Of a stretch of 36,170 nt of DNA, positions 9,353 to 21,206 are shown one piece after another. The stretch covers positions 1-36,170 of the forward strand of contig NW_026252188.1 in assembly GCF_025399195.1 (NCBI RefSeq), written 5' to 3'. A model generated the notes under the pieces. The model did no database searches. It was not told the DNA's origin and saw nothing but the letters and a program-made list of their open reading frames with translations. Positions within the stretch are counted from its first letter, which is position 1. Each line of letters opens with the position of its first letter. A program made the position numbers and the translations under genes. The DNA is from Umbelopsis ramanniana AG. Taxonomy: Eukaryota; Mucoromycota; Umbelopsidomycetes; Umbelopsidales; Umbelopsidaceae.

Positions 9353-11954
9353 TGTCGAAGAATCCAGCTTTCTTGGTTTTTTTTTTTTTTTTTTGGTCTT
9401 CAATAGATATTATAGAAAGGAGAGGATATAAACCAAAAGACAATTGTCTATGATTTTTCGTTCGTAGAGGGGAAAGGAAGGTAGACGAGGTAGGATTCTA
9501 TAGTATGTAGGCAATGTATCCCATCACTTTGTTTCGCCTGGAAACTTTGTGAAAAGAATAAATAGACCAGGCGTAATAGAAAGTAAAAGAAAGAAGAAAA
9601 GGTGAGTTTGATGTGAACGACAAGGTAAAAAAAAAAAAAAATAGAGAACGGGTTGACTTCCTCTTTACTTCATTTTATTTTTACAATGGATATATAAGAA
9701 AATCCACTGACTACCTTTACACTAGGTAGAGAGTGATCTGGATTTGAAGCAGCGAGGAGACGATCTTCACTGGATTGAGAAACCGCGCTCCCTTAGTCAA
9801 AGCCCCCTTCCTACGATAGTCGCAAGACACTAGCAAGCCTCATGGTCGCTCTTGACAACCGAACAATGCAGGAGCAGGTACAATTAGCAGCGACCTTGTG
9901 GCTTAAGCTGCAATACATCCGTATAAAAAGTGATAGTCATAGAGAGCACATGGCTAATACACTGTTCATCAAAAGAGGTTTTATCATGACAAGGCACGGC
10001 AGCAGTAAAATTTATGGTTGCACCCCTTCGTTTTTGGGATGAGGACGGATACAGGTCTTGACTTGTACGGGTAACCTTTTCCTCCCCTGGTCTCCCCTGA
10101 TGATTGCATGCTGCAGTATATTTTCAGCCTGCGTCTTCAAGGATTGATTTGGTGTCTTCTGCAGAAACAAGTATTCAGTTTGCATACTATGGGAATTACT
10201 ACTTTTTAAACATCCACAGCTGATTACGGGATATTTGCTACACTAAATGCAATTACATCGCGGTTAATACATGTTTATTTCGGTGGCAGCATCCAAGGTT
10301 TTGTCAGCCTTTCGTGTCCTGAGGATAGAAGAAATCAACACCAGAATTTTTTTATCCCCTATTGAAGATCACCGACTGACTGGGCTGTAGTCAAGAGCAC
10401 CAAAATTACATCCCTGAATTTTTTTCTCACTGAGGATTTCTGAAATGCCATTTGAACGACAAAAGTTACAAAGCAAAGAGGCACATAGTTTATGACATGT
10501 ACGCTTGCCTTTCAGCTTTGTCACCGGCAAGAAACTTAACATTTGAATTGATTCATGGCACCCATTACAAATCCGTGAGAAACTTCGTTACACATCATGT
10601 CGACAAAGTCTTAAAATGAATATTGTTAATCAAAGAGAATAGTAGTGCGCAAACTGGTGGTAAGTTCTGCGCTAAACTCATTCGAGGGATCTAGGTCTGA
10701 GCAGCTTTTTCTGTTCCGTTGACGCGGGGGTACGCGTAAGGAAAGTCAACAGTGATGTAGCTGCCTCAGATCTCGAAAGGCAAAGTGAACTTGGGTAAAC
10801 ATATGTGAAGATACGAATTTTTTTTTTATGTTCTGCGTGTGCTGTGCCGACCACAATGTTATTGTTTATGAAATCCTTGAAACAATTATGAAAAGCTGGC
10901 AGGCACAATACAAGACACTTGGCATCACACGAAAACCTGTACATGCAGTACTTGTGGGGGTTCGCGTCTTTTTATAAATAAATGACTCGACTCAATCCCC
11001 ATTAAACATCTTCGACAGAATATTTGTTCTGTGTTGCCCACACTACTGATCATCGTACGAAAACAAAGTAGTGTACATCGACCTTCTCCTAGATAGCAAG
11101 CAACGTCACAAGAGCTGTAATTAATAGTTAAAAAGGGTGTGAAAAGGGGTTTGGCTGCAGTAGTACGAATCACAGACACAGCAATATATGACAGATCGTC
11201 GTGTGTGTGCATGGATGACGGGTCCATGTAAACGCGCCCGCCCTTTACCCTGCTTAGCCTTCATTTCCGCACTGGCCAGCCATGCGGACTCAACCCCATT
11301 ACGTCTGAGTATGAAACAAAGCGCTAAAGAGTAACGCTACACTGGTTAATTTGGCGGAGGTGGCATACCGAACGTTACAAATTCAATATGCGAGTCGTGG
11401 ATCCCGGGATTGTCCACGCCCACCCACTATTTCTTTATTTTTCACCAGTGCTTGAGCGATGATGGAGTTTTGTGGTAGTCAATATTGAGTATTTTTATGT
11501 TATCCTCTAGAAATAAACTCAGTAGCTGTGAAACGCCATCCCAGGATTCACTACTCGTACAATCAATGGACATGTCATCGCGACTTTTATGTACAAAAGG
11601 AATTGTCTTTAACCAAACAAACAAGAGCAAACAAAAGCAAAGAATAACAATGTGAATATTTCAAAAATAACATATATGACGAAAGTAAGTAGCCGACTTT
11701 GTTATTGCAGCGTAAACTGGCCACTAGTTTGATCCCCAGTATCAGTTATGTGACGAGAATTGTTCCAATATTTTGAAACAGTCGAATTGCATTGAATTTG
11801 GTTGAATTTGTATCTTTGTCTTGACATTACTGTACTACTTTGGAATTCACTGTGGTGATGTAGGATTGCCTTTGACCGCAAAGGCAAGTATGTTTTCAAC
11901 TTAAAGGGCTATTATAATAAATAATTTTTCTTTTCTGGTTGCTCCTTCTGTCGT
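9353..11954. other. Gene-poor 2.6 kb stretch
   Basis: No gene is supported here. Open frames are short (under about 100 codons), lack recognisable domains and have no coherent splice partners. Homopolymer runs stand out: about 18 T near 9377-9394 and about 14 A near 9628-9641, plus purine-rich DNA at 9410-9600. A frame at 9842-10042 starts with ATG and is open for 66 codons, but resembles nothing I know. No tRNA boxes were found. The stretch may hold long untranslated regions, regulatory DNA or a non-coding RNA. Confidence 0.45.
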
Positions 11955-14473
11955 CTATGTAGTGTGCTCGTATACAGAATGTACGGATCTACCAGGTTTT
12001 CTGGCTGATGAAGTTGGGGTGGATTCCCCGTTGCGCTGAGGGTCATCTGAATCATTTTGTATCGATGTTTGTCGTTCAGGACCCGAGAATGGAGAAGGTT
12101 CATTATCAGGTAAAAAAGAACGAACTGTCTTGTTTGTCTTGCCAACCTCAAAGTTTTGCCATATATAATTAGTGCACTTTTCAGCGTTGGGTAAATCTTG
12201 AATCATTTTTGCAATGGTGTTTTTGCGCAGACCAAAGAAATCTGGTCCAACAGGATTATGCCCATACTCCATATTTCTAACTGCGAACGCTCTGTGATCG
12301 ATAGTAAGTTCAAATTGTGGATTAGTTTAAAGGTTGTGTAACAATGTTTCGAGCACTTTTGCCCGTACCTTCTTACTGCTATTGTCCATACGGTAGTACA
12401 TGTGGGGCCGGTAAAAACTTCGTCCATGTTATCGTCGGCTTGCAATCGAAACTATGTAGAATATGGCATGGTATCGATTAGCAAAAAAGGCTGAGAGGCG
12501 TCTTGAGATGCATTCACATTTCTTTTTCCCGCTTGGTTCACTTACGATAGGTTCTTTGCCTCCATCCAGAATTTCACAAGTGTACTGTGTATCGTTTAAG
12601 GGATCCACCATGCTTCTGTACCATCTAAACATTGGTGTAGATTTTGGTTTCGTTAGAATGTGCAACCTGGCGCGCCCTTTTTTTTTTTGGCTGGAAGACG
12701 AAGTATCGCTGACTCATCTTCGAACCAGCACAGCCTACTTACTTTTTTACACGGTAACCAACGGGGTAGATATAACGTTGATTGTGGAATGCTGGCCTAT
12801 CCCAAACGACTTTTCCAAGGTCATATACTGTCCATGAATCGACTTCTACTGGCAAGATATACTTTCCACTTTCATCTTTGGCTACATCTACCACAGAACG
12901 AACGTCATTGTTTGGTGGCTTGGTGTCTCGCTTCTTACGTCTAAAGCGTGGCATTTGGCGATTACTCGCGGCTAAGGTGGTCTGGTGATTGGGAGTGGTC
13001 GCGTCGGGAGACTCGCTTTGAGCATAGGTTGATTCTAAGGGTGGCGATGGAACCGAAGGGGTAACATGTCGCGTGGGATTGATTGGTGTGAATGCGCCCC
13101 CTTTTACGGTGTGTGTAGAAGGCGGACTCAGTCGCCGCCTCTTTGAGTGCTCCCCATTCTGGTCATAATCCATTGGTCTTTCATCTTGATAATAAGATCT
13201 GTTGGGTGTTGAAGATATATCTTCTCGTACAGGGATAGGTCTAATGGGTGGCAAACGCGTAATGGGTCCATCGCTAGGCCCTTCATCTGATAATTTGCGT
13301 GTTGGTGTTCCAAATCGATTCCCCCCTAGCCTCCTGCGGCTAATGAACGAATCAAATTCATTTTCTTGCGATGAATTGGCTGTCTGCGCTGACGGCGATG
13401 AGCCAGGCAAGCGTGAAATGGACATTGGTCGTGGTGAAAAATGAGCCGATTGGGATGCGGATGGGGCCGATTGAGGTTGTGGTATTTCAGATCGATACCC
13501 GCTGCTCCCACTGTCATATGCTGGTGAATTCCATGGATTTTGCGGTCGAGGCAACGTAATAGTGGGCTCGTTCTGATTCCGGCCGCGCGTAAGCGAATGA
13601 TAGAAATCGGTCTTGGTAATGCGATGTGTCTAAATATAGTAGGTTTGTCAGCATGGTGATGCATAAGCAATCCAGCAGTCAGAGCACTTTTTTTGGGGGT
13701 GGGGGGAGAGCGAGCATCGAGCGAGACAGGAGACTGGCCCACTAGAAAGGATGCTAAAAAAAAAACTTACAGGGTGTAGTTGTAACAACACTTCGGCAAT
13801 GTACGCGTCATGGTCTTCGTTAGGTTTCGTGAGTCGAGCCATCACAGACGTTTCAGTATGATTATTATCGTTCAATATCCACGACATCAAACCATGCCCT
13901 TCCCATACAATATTTTCATCGGTTGAGGTCGCTTTATGGTCTACTTCTTCAAAGTTGGCAGTGTAAACGGCCGAATCCGAATCCGGACGCAAAAGCATAT
14001 CTGGGCTAGAAGAATGTTTCCAATGGAAGGTAGCACAAACCATCGAGTGTAAGAGGTAAGATACACATACAAAAGAAGCTTTTCAATGTACGCATATCGC
14101 TATTAAGTTCAATTTCTTACCAGGACGTGCACACACACATAACACATTGACGTAGAGGAACTTGGACGAGATTGGAATCAGTGGAATTGATCTGGTATGG
14201 AAATGAAGCCAGGCATGTTGTTTCTGATCCCTTCCAAGTATAATAGATTTTCACTGTAATAGCAATCAGCCAAATGCTCGGTTATGGCTCATTTTGGTGA
14301 AATGTACACAAGTGAGATTAATATGAGATCTAACCTTTGCTTGATATTTCTTGCGCTGTTTCCTTCATAGCTGTACCATTGGAGCTTATGTGCTTGCTGG
14401 CAGTCGAAAGTGACGGTGAATGGTGAGACTGTGTCGTCCTTTGATTTGTTGTTTCCTCTTGAGCATATGACAT
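11955..14473 (-). CDS. FYRN/FYRC-domain nuclear protein
   Basis: Contains the paired FY-rich domains known from chromatin proteins such as MLL/trithorax and TBRG1, so a nuclear role is likely. Exons seen: 14335-14473 (ATG start), 14121-14253, an exon ending at 13771 that contains ATG 14043, 12743-13629, 12546-12666, 12369-12451 and 11955-12291. FYRN is read at about 12600-12860 (SWTVYDLGKVVW, IYPVGYRVKK, FRWYRSMVDP). FYRC lies at about 12190-12590 (YTCEILDGGKEPI, DEVFTGPTCTTVW, GPDFFGLRKNTIAKMIQDLP, KCTNYIW). The last five exons join in perfect phase. Between them and the N-terminal exons the best donor (GTAAGA at 14120) and the only usable acceptor (14079) disagree in phase, so that junction is unresolved. 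The N-terminal part (KIYYTWKGSETTCLASFPYQ, FHWKHSSSPDMLLRPDSDS, WEGHGLMSWILND) is a domain I do not recognise. A Ser/Pro-rich linker with a KRRRLSPP signal precedes FYRN. Confidence 0.78.
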
Positions 14474-16223
14474 TCAGAAAACAATTAAATAACAAGCAAG
14501 ATATTATGTGTTCAAGAAGATCAAGCAAGTCAAAGAATCAGTAGAAGTGATGACAAAATAATAAAATTGCAATCGATCCTAATGTTCTTCGGAGAGAGAA
14601 AACAAAATATTATCCCAATAAAGGTTGAAAAGTGAAGAAGGAAGAGAGACAAAGTGAGGGAGGAAAGAACAAAAAAAGGGGGAAACAGAGACAGGGCCAA
14701 CAAACTTCGGGCTAGAATTGGTAGCAGCAGGTAAGGTAGATTTCCCCAATGTCAAGGAAGCGGAAATACTTGGGAAGTGAAACTCTAAAAAAAAAATTAA
14801 ACGATTTTGAAGTGGAGTGAAAAACCTCTACACTCCCCTTCTCGGTTGTCCAGCAGAAAGTGATATATTTTACTTTCAAATTTCCCACTAAATGGATAAA
14901 TTGGGTTACGATGTACCAGAAAAAAAAAAGCAAATGTTTACAATATCAGTACAGGATGGGCTATCAGATCATCATTTTTCATATCAACTCCTTTGTAATT
15001 CTGCCATGGAATGCCGTACAGGATATAAGGGATGTCAGGTCAAACTTCACATCATTTTGAAGCCCATCATTTTCATCCTCCTCCCCGACTAGATCAGTGT
15101 CCTGGAACTTGGCTTTTCAACAAATTGGAAATATTGACAGTAACGACAAATGCAAATGGGAAGAATAACAATTCATAGTGCTATTGGTACAGGTTGAAGC
15201 TCAGCGCACAGCATTTGATCACAGGGGGCACCCCGACTGAGCCCAATCCTGGCTGTTGCTTTCAACGGTCCAGGCAATATGAAAACAAACAAAAACAACT
15301 TTGTATCAACGTAGCCATGGTTCTGTATTCTACAATATTCTACATAATTTTCGAACAAGCTATATGTCTACTTTATTGAAACACTTATGCATCACTCCAA
15401 GTAGTGCGATGCGATGTGTAGATACAATGCAATGACGCACTATTTATTGGACGAAATCGGAACATTCCATACATGGTAAGAGAAGGTTGCCTTGCTATGA
15501 AAGTCCGTTTAACACCACAACCAACCAACGTTCCCACCTCAAGAATCCGGGTAAAAAGTAACACCGTTCACTTTACCGTTTACCCCTTCAATGTGTCATA
15601 GGCAATCTAAGCAGTAGTTTGGCAGGAAAGAGAGCACAGTGAGGAGCGGGTTCGCAAGTGAGGCAATCAAGTCATGGCGACAGCTAATATTAAGCGTTCC
15701 TTCTAGTTCGCAGCAATGACCTTCAGCATCCCGCTATTCGGTACCCCATTTTATTACAATTATTTGGGGGAGCTCAAGCCGGTAGCTCAAGCCAACTACA
15801 CTGCCACAGAGCTTAAACCGTATTAGAGTATTCCGCAGCAACCATGCAGTGTTTGCAACCCGTTTCTAACGAGAGGATATGATACCACTTTCCAGCTTTG
15901 AGGTTGATTTGGAAACCATTGTGCCACAGTTTCGAAAAAAATCCCCAACTTTGTTGAATGCCAACTCCACCAACCCATGTTTCCCACTGTCCCCGAACAC
16001 CCCTAACCCAACCATTATTCCACCTTTTTGTACACTCCGCTGACTCGCGGTCTTTAGCCGTACATTCGATTTTAAGCCATATTTTCCGCAAGTTATTGTA
16101 TCGCCTTTCTATTGGGTATGTCCGCCAGTTCGCATCTGCTTCGATGGCGAATATCATACCAATTTCCTATTTTATTTTAGGTCCATTTCATCATTTTTTT
16201 AAAAAGCTAATCACCTATGACTA
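14474..16223. other. 1.75 kb stretch without a supported gene
   Basis: Holds the presumed promoter of the FYRN/FYRC gene on the left and the 3' region of S-formylglutathione hydrolase on the right. It is AT-rich with purine runs near 14590-14700. A direct repeat of GCTCAAGCC occurs twice at about 15772-15796. A minus-strand frame at 15813-16157 is open for 114 codons and rich in Trp and Gly, but has no domain I recognise and no splice partner, so I do not call it. Confidence 0.4.
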
Positions 16224-17425
16224 CTATACATTCAAGTATTTTGCGTGGTGTTCGATATGATCAGGTACAAAGGTTGAAATAAAATAATAGCTATGGTCAT
16301 ATCCTTCTTGATACCGGACCTTGACTTGGCTTTGTCGGTCGACAGATGCAGCTGCATCTCTCAATTGGTCCAACTTCAGCTGTTCTTTAAGAAAACTGTC
16401 GCTGGTACCCTATATGAAAAATTTATAAGTCCAGCCCGGAGTACCGAAGTTAAAAAGAAGTATGTGGTATGCACCCGAACGTGTCACTGTGCATAGGAAG
16501 TGAAAGAACTTACGACGTCCACTAAAATGTCCAAAGCTTTCCCGTCAAAGGATTTGAGCAATTCACAGGCATCATATTGCTTCCATTGATCCTTGTTAGT
16601 ATTACCCAGATAGCCACCGAAAGCTTTGTGACCCCAAGGACAGTTGATAGGGTTAGCAATTGGGGAGAACGCCGACACCGACTAACCGGACAGGACGGTA
16701 TACCAATTAGTCAGAAAAAAAGGACAACATTTGAATCCGCGGCTTGTCCACCGCCATTTCACCAACCTTGTAACGACTAGGATTCTTTAGGAAAATTGTT
16801 ATAGCGCCATGCCCACCCATTGAGTGCCCAAAGATTGAGACTCTATTTTCATCCTAAGCATTGAATGTCAGCTGCATAATGTCCAAAAAGACAAATTATG
16901 GGCGCACTGTGTTTGCTTTGAACTTACAATTGGCATAGATTCGTAAATAATGGCAGGAAGTTCCTTGACAATGTATGAGTACATACGATAATGCTTCTTC
17001 CATTTTTCTTCAGTCGCATCGACATAGAAGCCGGCTCCAGTACCAAAGTCCCAAGAGTCTTCGTCGCCATCCACTTTCACTCCACCTATAACGTAACAAT
17101 CAGATCATCCAAAATGGTAATTTGAGAATGTTGCATGGTTACCATACAAACAACAAGTAATATATTTACGTGGAGATGTGTCTGGTGCGATAAGAGCAAT
17201 TCCGTGCTTTGCTGCTTCTTTGAGAGCTCCACTTTTTTGCACGAAGTTATCTTCGTTGCAAGTTAAGCCCGACAGAAAATAAAGGCCGGGGACCTTGCCT
17301 TGGGAAGCATTCTCCGGGAGAAATACGTTAAACTTCATAGTGCAGTCTAATTCCTTTGACTCATGCTCATATTTTATGAGATGGCCATTGAACGCTTTGT
17401 TACGAGAAATTTCTTTCAGAGTCAT
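16224..17425 (-). CDS. S-formylglutathione hydrolase (esterase D)
   Basis: Cytosolic serine hydrolase that splits S-formylglutathione to formate and glutathione in glutathione-dependent formaldehyde detoxification. Five exons join in phase: 17170-17425, 16928-17085, 16767-16853, 16514-16681 and 16224-16409, giving 284 residues, the usual family length. The start ATG at 17425 gives [12 protein letters not shown], matching the typical N-terminus. Key signatures: [40 protein letters not shown], the nucleophile elbow [10 protein letters not shown] (Ser149), ANPINCPWG with KAFGGYLG, and [10 protein letters not shown]. The triad is read as Ser149, Asp227 (GTSDSFL) and His262. Cys in SGLTCNED is the conserved cysteine that makes this family sensitive to thiol reagents. 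The gene is divergent from the Tdp1 gene, with 131 bases between the two start codons, so a shared promoter is likely. Confidence 0.95.
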
Positions 17426-17556
17426 GATGAATCGTTGACAAACTGACGAGCGCAACTCGATCTTACATGACGTGAGATGGACTGCGAAATTTGGGTTGAC
17501 AAACTCCGGTCAGCGTGTTATTGTGGGAGCTAACCCTTGACTTGGATCAACTTGGT

Positions 17557-19818
17557 ATGAGTAGCAAAAGGTCGAGAGAGAGAAACGAGGATGCTGAAAC
17601 AGAGCCGAAATTGAAGAAAGCATTCAGCGATCCTCGTCAGAATGTCCATGAATCGAAACGGGCGGCTGAGCAAAGTCAGTATGCAGACTCCGGTGTTAAC
17701 CTCACGTATGCGGTGGGCTGCACCGAGGAGGAAAATTATGATACTGGTATATTCTATACGTATGACACCATAAGCAAACTCTTATTTTTAATACAGTGAC
17801 ATCTTTTTGCTAGTAACACTCAAAGATATTATTGGCGATGTATGTCGATAACATGTACTCAACAGCTGTGTCTCTATAATTTCACTGACATGCTTTGACT
17901 CTTAAGGAAAACCTTCAAGAGCTATACCAATTCAATTTCACAGTCGATTTACACTATCTTATGGAAAACCTAGATGAGAATGTTAAGACAAGGGCTAAAA
18001 TCATGGTTATTCATGGTATGAAGGAAAGCATTCCTATCATCGAGGTAAGTAAAGGAACATTGAGTGGGAATAGATAAAATTATCAAACAACCGTTTACGA
18101 GTTTCCCTCCAGGCCACTGCTCTGATGTACCCAAACGTGGAAATCTACTCTCCAAAAATGATGGATCGTTGGGGTAAGACAGTTATGAAGGAAGACGTTG
18201 ATTTATAACATGAGTATTGAGCAACTATATGTGGATTTCAGGCGTTCATCACTCCAAGGTACAGTAACGCTCATTTTTAGTGACATTGCATTTAAGGTGA
18301 CGTGATGATATTAACGTAATTGACAGTGCATGATATTGTTCTGTCAAAAGAACAGTATTAGATACGCCAGAATAGCCGTTGTTACTGCAAACATATGTTA
18401 TGCTGATTGGAAGTAAGGTCTAACATACAAATTGTATCGCAAACGTTCCGCGTGAACTTACATTATAAGATGGGCTATACCTTAGCAAAATGTGCCAGGC
18501 GACATACCGCACTCCGGTGCTGCCTCTCAAATCAGAGAATACAGAAGCAGGAGAACTCATAGGATCAGAGCATGGGTCACCATTCGAATGTGATTTCATC
18601 AGCTACTTTCGCGCTTACAATATGAAAGTGACAAACGACTTGTGTGAAAAACTACGATTGTATGACTTTACTAAATGCAAGGTAACCCTTTTGTGAGAGA
18701 ATGAACTAGCTCGTTATAGTACAGCTATTCTGACTTGAATGTGTTTTGAATAAGGCTGTCATCATAGCTTCCGTGCCTGGATACCACCAAGGTCGCGACG
18801 TAGAGAAATGGGGCCTCAAAAGACTACAGCATATTCTGACAAAGAAAGTGGATATCGTGCCGGAATGTCAGAAACAATCTATAATATTAACGCAGGTTGG
18901 TATCCTGATGTATATTGTGAAAAGCCGACCACTATCACCAATTTGAAGTTCCTCAACTAGTCCTCAAGTGTTGGTAAATTTACTGAAAAGTGGTATACAG
19001 AACAATTTGCTGTATGCATGCGAGGTTGTCGCAATCCACTCTCATGCAGCATCCCACAAGTTAAATTTATCTACCCGACTATTGAAGAAGTTTGCGAAAG
19101 GTGAGGTTAATACAACACTGTCGCCTTGTCACACGTTGATACGGGTCTTTAACATATTACTGTTATTTGGATATTAGCGTAACTGGGTTAGAGAGCGCTG
19201 GATTTTTACGCATGGACTCGGGTAATATTCCATGAATGCATCACATACAAGTTTAATGCTCTCTAACTATTTCCATGCAGCAACTTATGAAAAGCTGCAT
19301 TCATGGTTCCCCAGCTATCTTTGTAAATGGGAAGGAAAAGTTGGTGGTCGTCAAAAGATAATGCCTCATTACAAGTCATACACTCGACTCCGGGCGAACC
19401 CGCAAACCAAGGTAGACGCGACTGGTAAAGAAGTTGAAGCAAGAGCATCCATTGCGTGGCATCTGGTTACATCAGCAAACTTAAGTAGAGCAGCTTGGGG
19501 TGACTTACAAAAGAATGGTACACAGCTTCATATTCGACACTATGAGTTGGGTATCTTACTATATCCAGATCTTTGGGAGGTAAGAATATACGATATGCCC
19601 TTCAGCGTTGATATGAGAGATAACGCAGTGCTACATTCTACCAGGAACAGGAAACACATATATTGGCGGCGAACCATCAAAACCCAATGCCAAAACCTCC
19701 CGACTTTGTCCCCTTCAAAGAAGGCAATATTATTGTTCCAATACGCATCCCTTACGGTATTCCACCGAGAAATTACACCAGCAGCGATCATTGTTGGACA
19801 ACAGCATTTGTCGAGTAG
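17557..19818 (+). CDS. TDP1: Tyrosyl-DNA phosphodiesterase 1 (Tdp1)
   Basis: Nuclear repair enzyme that removes topoisomerase I peptide from DNA 3' ends; phospholipase D superfamily. Twelve exons join in phase to 503 residues: 17557-17746, 17814-17839, 17907-18044, 18113-18173, 18242-18258, 18327-18412, 18486-18681, 18755-18895, 18961-19100, 19178-19221, 19281-19579 and 19645-19818. The first catalytic motif is GVHHSK (His142/Lys144), encoded by a 17-base exon. The second is MPHYKSYTR (His376/Lys378), followed by LVTSANLSRAAWG. Other family marks are QFNFTVDLHYLMENL, VIIASVPGYHQG, SSSVGKFTEKW and the C-terminal PFKEGNIIVPIRIPY. The basic Ser/Arg/Lys N-terminus (SSKRSRERNED, KLKKAF) resembles the non-conserved nuclear leader of other Tdp1 proteins. 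Several acceptors end in AAG, for example before exons 3 and 8. The product is shorter than human TDP1 (608 residues), mainly at the N-terminus. Confidence 0.93.
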
Positions 19819-20065
19819 TTTTCAAGTAGTAAGAATAGAGTACCCCCGTGTTCTGTATACCGAACTTTGGACTTACTTATTAGCAATGTACCCGCAATAT
19901 GCTGGCTTTATTGAACATTTTTCTTTCGATTACACTGTATATGCGGTAGTAGGTCACCGAGTGCTATTGACAGCCATTTCGTTTAATTGAACCTTGTTAT
20001 TTTATGCCTTTTGAAACAATATATTTACATTAAATTTTGCAACTGGGACGAATCAAGTAGAAAGC

Positions 20066-20755
20066 TTAAGCTTCATCAGCGCCTTCTGTGCTGGTGGAGG
20101 TATTCTTCTTCTTCTTCTTTTTCTTTTTCTTCCCTTCACGTTCCGTTAAATACATCGACAAAAAGTCGCCGTTTTCAATTTTCTTGGGCTTTGCACTATA
20201 TATTGCACTAGGTTTCTGAGCTCCTTGCGCCGATTTCGTAACAGATGTATTCCTGCTCTTGACTGTTGCCGTTTTGGAATCTTCATCATCGTCTTCACTG
20301 GCAGGTTTTTCCATTTTTCCGATGACATTCTCTTCATCCAGTCGCCTTTTCCTTGCCACCGTTGCATTTTGATTGAGAATCTTGTTGCGAAGCTTAATAT
20401 CAGATGCCGACGTTGGGCCACCAACTGCTGGTGCTTGATTGTGCCGGGTCGCCTGGTTATGTGAAAGGAATTTTGCACCAAGTCCAATTCTAACCATCAA
20501 GCGAAAAAGATAATCCGTTATCAATGCTATTCTGAATACCAAAGATCACCTTTCAGTATAAGCTCACCTGCCAGGTCGCCCTTGGGTATAGCTTGCTAAA
20601 TCTTCCTCCTCATTGTCGCTCTCTTCTCCAGGTTGCACTGGTGGGAGCCAAGAATTAACTAGGTCTCGTGCGAGATTAACTGAAACGTCAATCTGTGTTT
20701 GCAAAACTTCATTCCCTTCAGTATCTACTTTTGCTTTCTTGGATTTGACGCTCAT
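20066..20755 (-). CDS. DUF3245-type nuclear protein
   Basis: Function not established. Two exons (20568-20755 and 20066-20489) join through a GTGAGC donor and a GTTAG acceptor to 203 residues from ATG 20755. The core block NLARDLVNSWLPP at about residues 27-40, followed after an acidic stretch by TQGRPGRIGLGAKFLSHNQA, is what I recall as the DUF3245 family signature (a Leu/Trp helix, then a GRP-R-GLGAKF motif). The intron splits that motif exactly, so neither exon alone shows it. The C-terminal half is charged and low complexity (SEDDDEDSKT) and ends in a run of nine lysines followed by NTSTSTEG, a plausible nuclear or nucleolar signal. It is convergent with Tdp1 and divergent from the small gene at 20855, only 99 bases away. 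Confidence 0.7.
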
Positions 20756-20854
20756 TTAGCTTGCGCTATTTGGTTCACGGAACTGCGACGTTTCAAAGGC
20801 TTCCAACCGAGGAAAAAAAAACAAGTCACTATAAAGTTCCGCGAAATATTAGCC

Positions 20855-21152
20855 ATGCCGAAATGCCGCTTTTGTACATATTCTAATGGCCATAAGCACT
20901 TTACAGATACGCCAGTAACGTATACAGAAGAGATCATTGAAATGCCACTGGTCACAATGTCTTCAGAGTCTATTACCGGTGGTGTTGTAAGTCTAAAATC
21001 GCTATTACATTTAAGTGTTCCGAGTTTATACTGAGAAGGTCATTACGACAAGAACAATCAATCTAAGCCACATCTTAGTCTTAACCCCGGTTGAAGACAG
21101 TAGTCATAAAAAAAATCTTTTCAAATGCAAGGGCAATAGGTATGATTTATGA
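20855..21152 (+). CDS. Tiny two-exon protein, unknown
   Basis: I do not recognise it. Exon 1 (20855-20986) starts MPKCRFCTYSNGHKHF and ends at a strong GTAAGT donor. Splicing to an acceptor at 21038 (GAGAAG) continues in phase as VITTRTINLSHILVLTP and stops at 21152, giving about 81 residues. An acceptor three bases earlier would add one residue. The N-terminal C-x2-C plus a His pair might bind a metal, but no second Cys pair is clear (one Cys lies near the end, LFKCKGN). It is squeezed between a divergent gene 99 bases upstream and mS41, whose stop lies 55 bases downstream on the other strand. The reading SITGGVVITTRT across the junction is smooth, which supports the splice, but coding status is not proven. 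Confidence 0.4.
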
Positions 21153-21206
21153 AAACAGGGTGGTATTGGTACAAGTCTAGTAGTTTCTATGATTATTTAC
21201 AATTAT

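Noticed and set aside
9377-9641. Poly-T and poly-A runs as a possible retroelement tail
   Set aside because: Only simple homopolymers; no reverse transcriptase, no target-site duplication and no repeated body were seen.
9842-10042. ATG-initiated 66-codon plus-strand frame in the gene-poor region
   Set aside because: No recognisable motif, no splice partner and amino-acid make-up typical of chance frames in AT-rich DNA.
10090-10150. CTGATGA word suggesting a hammerhead ribozyme or C/D snoRNA
   Set aside because: No GAAA core partner or second stem for a hammerhead, and no convincing D box with terminal stem for a snoRNA.
12661-12720. GGTTCGAAGAT on the minus strand resembling a tRNA B box
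   Set aside because: It lies in an intron of the FYRN/FYRC gene, lacks the conserved CC end and no A box or cloverleaf pairs with it.
15813-16157. 114-codon minus-strand frame rich in Trp and Gly
   Set aside because: No domain recognised, no coherent start or splice context; might be a decayed repeat but I cannot show it.
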